A stretch of 32,367 nt of DNA from SAR86 cluster bacterium (GTDB lineage: Bacteria > Pseudomonadota > Gammaproteobacteria > Magnimaribacterales > D2472). The stretch lies in contig QOPC01000007.1 of NCBI GenBank assembly GCA_003331545.1, forward strand, positions 1 through 32,367. Reading direction: 5' to 3'. The position numbers and the translations under genes were made by a program. Under the pieces are notes generated by a model, which was not told the DNA's origin, did not search any database, and saw only the letters and a program-made list of their open reading frames with translations. This document shows positions 27,435-32,367 of the stretch, in pieces (positions within the stretch are counted from its first letter, which is position 1; the number at the start of each line of letters is the position of its first letter).

Positions 27435-28162
27435 AAGTTAAGTATTTGGGCAAGAAAAATAGTTCCAAGATTTTAGATTATTCTCCGAATCTTCTAGACT
27501 CAGTTAAACGTTCTCATGCTGGTGCAATATCTTATTATGGAATTGATTTTTGGAATGTATATGAATTTTCCTACCTAAATTCGAAAAATAAACCAACTTT
27601 AGAGGCCTTAGAAATAAAAATATCCGTTGACTCTGACTTTACAGTTGAATCTAAATCTCTCAAGATTTATTTAGCATCTTTTTATAAAAGAAAATTTAAA
27701 AATTCAATAAATGCTTATACCCTCATTGAAAGAGATCTTTCCAGACTTACTAAATCAAAAGTTAAAGTAAAAAGGAAAACTAGATATGATTCCCCGCCTA
27801 AATCAATCAAGTTGAATGGATTACGAGAAAAGATTAAAAAAAATAAGGTGCTTAAATTTGAAGGATTTAGATCTATATGCCCTGTAACTGCTCAGCCTGA
27901 CTGGGCAAATATTTATGTTTATTCAGCTTCGCATTCAATTGATTCGATTAAAATTAATAACCTATTGAAATCCTTTAGAGAAAAGGGTGATTTCCATGAA
28001 GCATGCATTGACTCAATTTTTTTGACCTTGAGAGATAAGTTTAAGATAAATGATTTAACCGTTTGCGGAAGATTTTTAAGAAGAGGTGGCATCGATATAA
28101 ATCCAATTAGGTCCTCTAATAAAAAAATAATTTTTAAAAACTTTAGAGATTTTAATCAGTAA
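27431..28162 (+). CDS. queF: NADPH-dependent 7-cyano-7-deazaguanine (preQ0) reductase
   Basis: GTG start; 'ESKSLKIYLASFY' QueF motif; 'FRSICPVTAQPDWANIYV', 'FHEACIDSIF', 'RFLRRGGIDINPIRS'. Confidence 0.93.
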   Translation: MKVKYLGKKNSSKILDYSPNLLDSVKRSHAGAISYYGIDFWNVYEFSYLNSKNKPTLEALEIKISVDSDFTVESKSLKIYLASFYKRKFKNSINAYTLIERDLSRLTKSKVKVKRKTRYDSPPKSIKLNGLREKIKKNKVLKFEGFRSICPVTAQPDWANIYVYSASHSIDSIKINNLLKSFREKGDFHEACIDSIFLTLRDKFKINDLTVCGRFLRRGGIDINPIRSSNKKIIFKNFRDFNQ

Positions 28163-28823
28163 GATTTAATAGAATTGGCATTATGTCTTTGAGAACTTCT
28201 TGCTCGATTAATATATGACCAGCTTTATTTGGATGAATACCATCAGCTTGCATTAAATTCGATGAAACCATTTCTACTAGGGAGCCTTTAACAAGACTGA
28301 TATTGTATTGATCTGCCAGATCGACATACATATTCTTGAAGCTTGTTGTATACCGATCTCCATAGTTAGGCGGTAACTCCACTCCAACCATTACAACAAT
28401 AGAGCCACTTGCACGAATCATATTGATCATTTGCTCAAGATTCTTTTTAATAACTCTTTTGATTGACATGCCTCTTAAACCATCGTTGCCACCCAACTCT
28501 AAGATTACAATTTTTGGCTGATGTTTTTTTAGTAAGAGAGGTAATCTGAAGAGCCCACCTGATGTCGTATCTCCACTTATTCCTGCATTGATTACCGAAA
28601 GACCAAGATTATTTTTTTTTAGATTATTTTCTAACAAAGATGGCCAAGATTCTTCTATTTTTACTCCGTATCCTGCACTTAAACTGTCTCCTAAAACCAC
28701 AATGGTGTTCTTATTTAATGATAAGCTTTCCGAAGCATTTACTGTCATGAAAACTGAAAGTAAAATAGCTGAGAATACACCTAGGCACCCATTGAAAGAC
28801 CTTATTTTAGAAGTTAAAAACAT
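28152..28823 (-). CDS. tesA: GDSL arylesterase / acyl-CoA thioesterase I
   Basis: 'IVVLGDSLSAGYG', 'INAGISGDTTSGG', 'ELGGNDGLRG', 'DGIHPNKAGH'. Track start 29012 lies inside ybbA; start moved to Met64 (28823), which yields a signal peptide MFLTSKIRSFNGCLGVFSAILLSVFMTVNA. Confidence 0.85.
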   Translation of the reverse strand: MFLTSKIRSFNGCLGVFSAILLSVFMTVNASESLSLNKNTIVVLGDSLSAGYGVKIEESWPSLLENNLKKNNLGLSVINAGISGDTTSGGLFRLPLLLKKHQPKIVILELGGNDGLRGMSIKRVIKKNLEQMINMIRASGSIVVMVGVELPPNYGDRYTTSFKNMYVDLADQYNISLVKGSLVEMVSSNLMQADGIHPNKAGHILIEQEVLKDIMPILLNLTD

Positions 28824-29460
28824 TACAAAAGAAGTTAACAGTCCGGAGGGGCTTTTGACAATAGTTAAAGATATAAATTTATCAGTTGAACGGGGCAAAC
28901 CTATTTCTTTAGTTGGTCCTTCAGGTTCAGGAAAAACTACATTATTGGCCATTATGGCAGGTTTAGATTTACCAACTAGGGGATCAGTGAACCTATTGGG
29001 ATCCAATATCACTTCAATGAACGAAGATCAAAGAGCTCAGATCCGCGCACAGGATGTTGGCTTTGTTTTCCAATCTTTTCACCTAATGCCAAGATTATCA
29101 GCCTTAGATAACGTTATGCTGCCTCTTGAAATCGCTGGAGACCCTGATGCAATTGAAAAATCTCAAATTGCTCTTGATCAAGTTGGTTTGAGTGCTAGGT
29201 CAAAAAACTTTGCCACTCAGCTTAGCGGAGGCGAGAAACAAAGAGTAGCCATTGCAAGAGCGATAGTAAATAAACCCAAAATTTTATTCGCTGACGAGCC
29301 AACTGGCAATTTAGATCAAAAAAGCTCTAATGCTGTGACTGATTTACTTTTCTCAATTAATGAATTAATTAACACAACATTAGTACTTGTTACTCATGAC
29401 TTACTTCTAGCAGAAAAGTGTGAAGATTTATATGAGTTATCCGATGGTTCACTTTTGTGA
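28747..29460 (+). CDS. ybbA: ABC transporter ATP-binding protein YbbA-like
   Basis: 'LVGPSGSGKTTLLAIMAGLD', 'LSGGEKQRVAIARAI', 'ILFADEPTGNLD'; start set to Met54 of the track ORF (upstream part is antisense to tesA); tesA/ybbA/ybbP synteny. Confidence 0.9.
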   Translation: MKTESKIAENTPRHPLKDLILEVKNITKEVNSPEGLLTIVKDINLSVERGKPISLVGPSGSGKTTLLAIMAGLDLPTRGSVNLLGSNITSMNEDQRAQIRAQDVGFVFQSFHLMPRLSALDNVMLPLEIAGDPDAIEKSQIALDQVGLSARSKNFATQLSGGEKQRVAIARAIVNKPKILFADEPTGNLDQKSSNAVTDLLFSINELINTTLVLVTHDLLLAEKCEDLYELSDGSLL

Positions 29461-31922
29461 TTAAAGGGTTTCGATATGGGCTAAATAAATTTTGGTCAGA
29501 AGCGCTCAGTGGCGATCTCTTGATATTGTCTTTATCAATAATTTTAGCTGTTACTTCTATATCTAGTGTTAGTTTTCTAGGAGATCGACTTCAAACATCA
29601 ATGAAACTTCAAGCATCTAGTATTCTGGGTGCCGATCTTGTTTTACGATCTGCATCAGTGATAGATCCTAAATATTTAGAACTAGGCATAGCCAATAATT
29701 TAGAAACAGCTGAAACGATTACTTTTTTAAGCATGGTTATCACAGATGATGATAATTTACTTACTTCCATAAAAACTACCTCAGAATCGTACCCCTTAAG
29801 AGGAGAATTAATTGTCACAGATTTTAATGGTTCGCCCATTCAAAACAACGGCAGTCCGCCAACTGGACACGTATGGATTGAGCCAAAAATCGTTGAAACG
29901 CTCAATATAAAAAACTCCAGTGAAATATCTATTGGTAATAAAGTTTTGAAAGTCGATGGCATTATCCAAGATTTTCCAGACAGGAATTCTAGCTTTGTTG
30001 GCTTTTATCCAATTGCAATAGCAAATATTAATGACATATCTGATATGGGTGTTATCCAAACTGGGAGCAGGGTGGTGTATAGGAGTATGTTTTCTGGATC
30101 AACACGAAATTTAAATAATTTTATTAATGACATTGGAGAAATTCCGGCTGACATTAGACTTCAACAAGCTGAAGATGTTGGTGACGAATTGGGAGAAGCG
30201 CTGGGAGAATCGGTTACATTCTTTAATTTAGCAAGTCTCTTTACGATTATCATTTCTGTAATTTCTGCGATGATGGCAGTCAGGCGATATGCAACTAGAA
30301 ATCTTCTTCAGGCATCTTTAATGAAAGTATTCGGTGCCTCAAAACTATTTATTTTAGGTCATCAAATTATGCAGTTATTGTTAATTATATTGTTTGCGAC
30401 TTTATTGGGTCTGTTGTGCGGTTATGCGCTGCAATCCTTGATAATCTCTACTCTTCAAGGAATCTTGACCACAGACCTGCCTGCTCCATCATTTAAGCCA
30501 CTAGTACTGGGTTTCGTAACGTCTATTTTTGTTGTCTTTGCAACGGCTTCTCCGTATTTGAAAATATTAAGTCAAACTGAACCCATTCGTATTTTAAGAA
30601 ACGACTTCTCTATAAATCTGAGTAATAATCTGACCATCTATCTTGTTGCTTTAGTAACAATGTTCATATTTTTAGGCATTTTATTTCAGGATATTAAATT
30701 ACTTTCATATATCTTAATGGCTTTAATCTTTGTTACGGCTGCGCTTTATGCAATAGGAAAAATCTTAATTATCCTCCTTGGCTCAATAAATTTTTCATCT
30801 GGGATTGGTTGGAAAATAGGTCTTAAAAATATTGTTAATAGAGGCAACGAAAGCATCTTGCAGATCATCATATTTGGCTTATCACTTTTATTTTTAATTG
30901 TCTTAGCCGAGACCAGAACAGATTTAATAGATTCCTGGAGTGAAACATTGGAGGAAGACACGCCTAATTATTTTTTGTTTAATATTCAAGAATATGACAT
31001 TGCAAACGTCACCTCTTATTTTTTGGAAACAGCTAATTTTTCACCAAGTTATACTCCATTAATTCGTGGCAGATTGCTGTCTGCAAAACGCGCTGGGTCA
31101 GATGAGCTTAGTTCTGAAAATTTAATGGAGAGAGAAGCAAATCTAACATGGCAGGAGTCTTTACCAAAAAGTAATAAGATCAGTAAAGGGGAGTGGTGGA
31201 ACCAAGAGAGCACGACAGCAGAGGTTTCCATAGACGCTGAAGTAGCTGAGTCTATGAATTTAGAAATTGGTGATGAGTTATTTTTCTCTGCTGGTGGATC
31301 TAAATTTAGCGCAATCGTTACCAGCTTTCGGGAAATTGAGTGGGAAAGTTTTTCACCTAATTTCTTTTTTATACTTTCGCCAAGTGCTGGGCAGAGTCTG
31401 CCTAATTCATATATTACCAGCATCAAAATTTCAGAGCAGAGCAATATTATGAATTCATTTACCCAGCGCTTTCCTACCATTACCAGTGTAGATTTAGGGG
31501 CAGTTATTCAGCAAATCCGAAATACTGTTTCGAGTGCTTCTTTGGCTGTTCAGTACATTTTTCTGCTCACATTAATTGCAGGAATATTGGCTTTGGTGGC
31601 GTCAGTCTTTTCTAACAGAGATCAACGAACCAAGGAGACAGCAATCATGCATGCAATTGGCGCTAATAGATTAATAATTTTTCAGTCTGCAGCTGCCGAA
31701 TTCTTTATTTTAGGTATTCTCTCAGGCCTCACAGCCATAATTTTTGCTGTAATTTTGTCCTCAATTATTTTCAGTCAATTTCTAGATCTTTTATATTCTC
31801 CCAATATTTTAATACTGGGTTTAAGCTTTGCTATTGGTGTGATATTTATTTTTATAAGTGGGATTTTATCAATAAGAAAAACTATTTATACATCTCCAGT
31901 AATTACCCTAAGAGAGTCTTAA
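29457..31922 (+). CDS. ybbP: FtsX-like ABC permease YbbP-like
   Basis: 821 aa, two FtsX-like TM blocks, 'KETAIMHAIGANRLIIFQSAAAEFFILG'; overlaps ybbA stop. Confidence 0.9.
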   Translation: MIKGFRYGLNKFWSEALSGDLLILSLSIILAVTSISSVSFLGDRLQTSMKLQASSILGADLVLRSASVIDPKYLELGIANNLETAETITFLSMVITDDDNLLTSIKTTSESYPLRGELIVTDFNGSPIQNNGSPPTGHVWIEPKIVETLNIKNSSEISIGNKVLKVDGIIQDFPDRNSSFVGFYPIAIANINDISDMGVIQTGSRVVYRSMFSGSTRNLNNFINDIGEIPADIRLQQAEDVGDELGEALGESVTFFNLASLFTIIISVISAMMAVRRYATRNLLQASLMKVFGASKLFILGHQIMQLLLIILFATLLGLLCGYALQSLIISTLQGILTTDLPAPSFKPLVLGFVTSIFVVFATASPYLKILSQTEPIRILRNDFSINLSNNLTIYLVALVTMFIFLGILFQDIKLLSYILMALIFVTAALYAIGKILIILLGSINFSSGIGWKIGLKNIVNRGNESILQIIIFGLSLLFLIVLAETRTDLIDSWSETLEEDTPNYFLFNIQEYDIANVTSYFLETANFSPSYTPLIRGRLLSAKRAGSDELSSENLMEREANLTWQESLPKSNKISKGEWWNQESTTAEVSIDAEVAESMNLEIGDELFFSAGGSKFSAIVTSFREIEWESFSPNFFFILSPSAGQSLPNSYITSIKISEQSNIMNSFTQRFPTITSVDLGAVIQQIRNTVSSASLAVQYIFLLTLIAGILALVASVFSNRDQRTKETAIMHAIGANRLIIFQSAAAEFFILGILSGLTAIIFAVILSSIIFSQFLDLLYSPNILILGLSFAIGVIFIFISGILSIRKTIYTSPVITLRES

Positions 31923-31950
31923 GCATCTAAAATATACGCCATTAGTTTTT

Positions 31951-32028
31951 TCATTTCTTATTTCTAACAATCAAGTAGAGCAATATAATAAAAGCAATAT
32001 TTCCAATAACGTAGGTAGTAAGACTCAT
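31951..32028 (-). CDS. Candidate 25-aa single-TM microprotein MSLTTYVIGNIAFIILLYLIVRNKK
   Basis: Not in ORF track (below cutoff). ATG at 32028, TGA at 31951; hydrophobic core with basic C-terminus; -10-like TATATT (minus strand, 32037-32042) 8 nt upstream of ATG. Confidence 0.35.
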   Translation of the reverse strand: MSLTTYVIGNIAFIILLYLIVRNKK

Positions 32029-32070
32029 GTCTTAATAATATACTGAATCACCCATAGGCCAGTATCTAAA

Positions 32071-32095
32071 AACTTACCCCCTAACTTACCCCCCT
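32071..32095. repeat. Two-copy C-tract direct repeat AACTTACCCCCT / AACTTACCCCCCT
   Basis: Seen directly; unusually GC-biased strand composition in an AT-rich intergenic region. Confidence 0.6.
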
Positions 32096-32135
32096 AAAAG
32101 ATTCTACTTAATGTAAAATGCTTTACCAATCAGTA

Positions 32136-32225
32136 GGAGAGATGGCAGAGTGGTCGATTGCGCTACCTTGGAAAGGTAGTAACTGGGCAACTGGTTCCGG
32201 GGTTCGAATCCCCGTCTCTCCGCCA
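32136..32225 (+). tRNA. tRNA-Ser(GGA), CCA encoded
   Basis: Acceptor GGAGAGA/TCTCTCC, anticodon stem-loop CTACC-TTGGAAA-GGTAG, long variable arm, T-loop GGTTCGAATCC, G+CCA. Confidence 0.95.
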
Positions 32226-32260
32226 GATGACTCCCTAAATTCTAAAGTTTTTAAAAAAAA

Positions 32261-32289
32261 GTGACAAATTTGTGTCATTCAGATAAAGT
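32261..32289 (+). promoter_or_regulatory. Predicted sigma70 promoter for the gene starting at 32320
   Basis: GTGACA (32261-32266), 17-bp spacer, TAAAGT (32284-32289). Confidence 0.4.
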
Positions 32290-32319
32290 TTTAGAAACAA
32301 GAGTAATATCATAAAAATT

Positions 32320-32367
32320 ATGAATGAGTTTTATACAAACATAAATAATGCTTTAAGCATGCTTTCT
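32320..32367 (+). CDS. Truncated CDS running off the window (MNEFYTNINNALSMLS...)
   Basis: ATG after a promoter-like sequence; open to the window end; product not identifiable. Confidence 0.4.
   Translation, partial: MNEFYTNINNALSMLS

Noticed and set aside
28588-28746. N-terminal 53 residues of the ybbA track ORF
   Set aside because: Antisense to tesA catalytic sequence; YbbA homology starts after 28747.
28824-29012. N-terminal 63 residues of the tesA track ORF
   Set aside because: Antisense to the Walker A region of ybbA; no TesA-like sequence; a signal peptide begins at Met64.
31049-31480. 143-aa minus-strand ORF
   Set aside because: Fully antisense to ybbP; composition looks like shadow coding.
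15349-32225. tRNA-flanked genomic island between tRNA-Gly and tRNA-Ser
   Set aside because: Gene content between them is housekeeping-like and syntenic (tesA/ybbAP, bolA, tatD, queF); no flanking repeats of tRNA 3' ends found.
1-32367. CRISPR array, prophage, transposon or defence island
   Set aside because: No regularly spaced repeats, transposase, integrase, cas, or toxin-antitoxin-like genes seen.

Overview
The window is AT-rich, very compact, chromosomal-looking DNA. It resembles a streamlined marine gammaproteobacterium (SAR86-like); that placement comes from gene content and style, not from a search. I can support about 29 protein genes, two tRNAs (Gly-TCC, Ser-GGA), one strong non-coding RNA or leader candidate at the left edge, and a few terminators and promoters. 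Gene blocks, left to right: (i) Na+/sugar symporter, glucokinase, ExoP-like GH3 beta-glucosidase, then a convergent DUF5916 outer-membrane protein; (ii) a solitary bL33 gene and a PncC/CinA-like + NMN adenylyltransferase-like fusion; (iii) a Baeyer-Villiger monooxygenase overlapping an alpha/beta hydrolase, then a photolyase-related protein and a PhoD-like phosphatase; (iv) Ogt, BolA, an RND/MMPL transporter, a CaiB/BaiF CoA-transferase and TatD; (v) thioesterase, MoxR ATPase, VWA protein, permease, YadGH-like ABC exporter, QueF; (vi) TesA divergent from YbbA/YbbP. I found no CRISPR array, phage, IS element or obvious defence island. The most interesting signals are: the ~220-nt purine-rich, GGA-rich transcription unit at 9-261; a photolyase-family protein that appears to have lost most Fe-S cluster ligands; the PncC-NMNAT-like fusion; the head-to-head overlap of tesA and ybbA; six of six convergent gene pairs meeting within -11 to +5 bp; and a recurrent pattern suggesting leaderless transcripts at operon heads.
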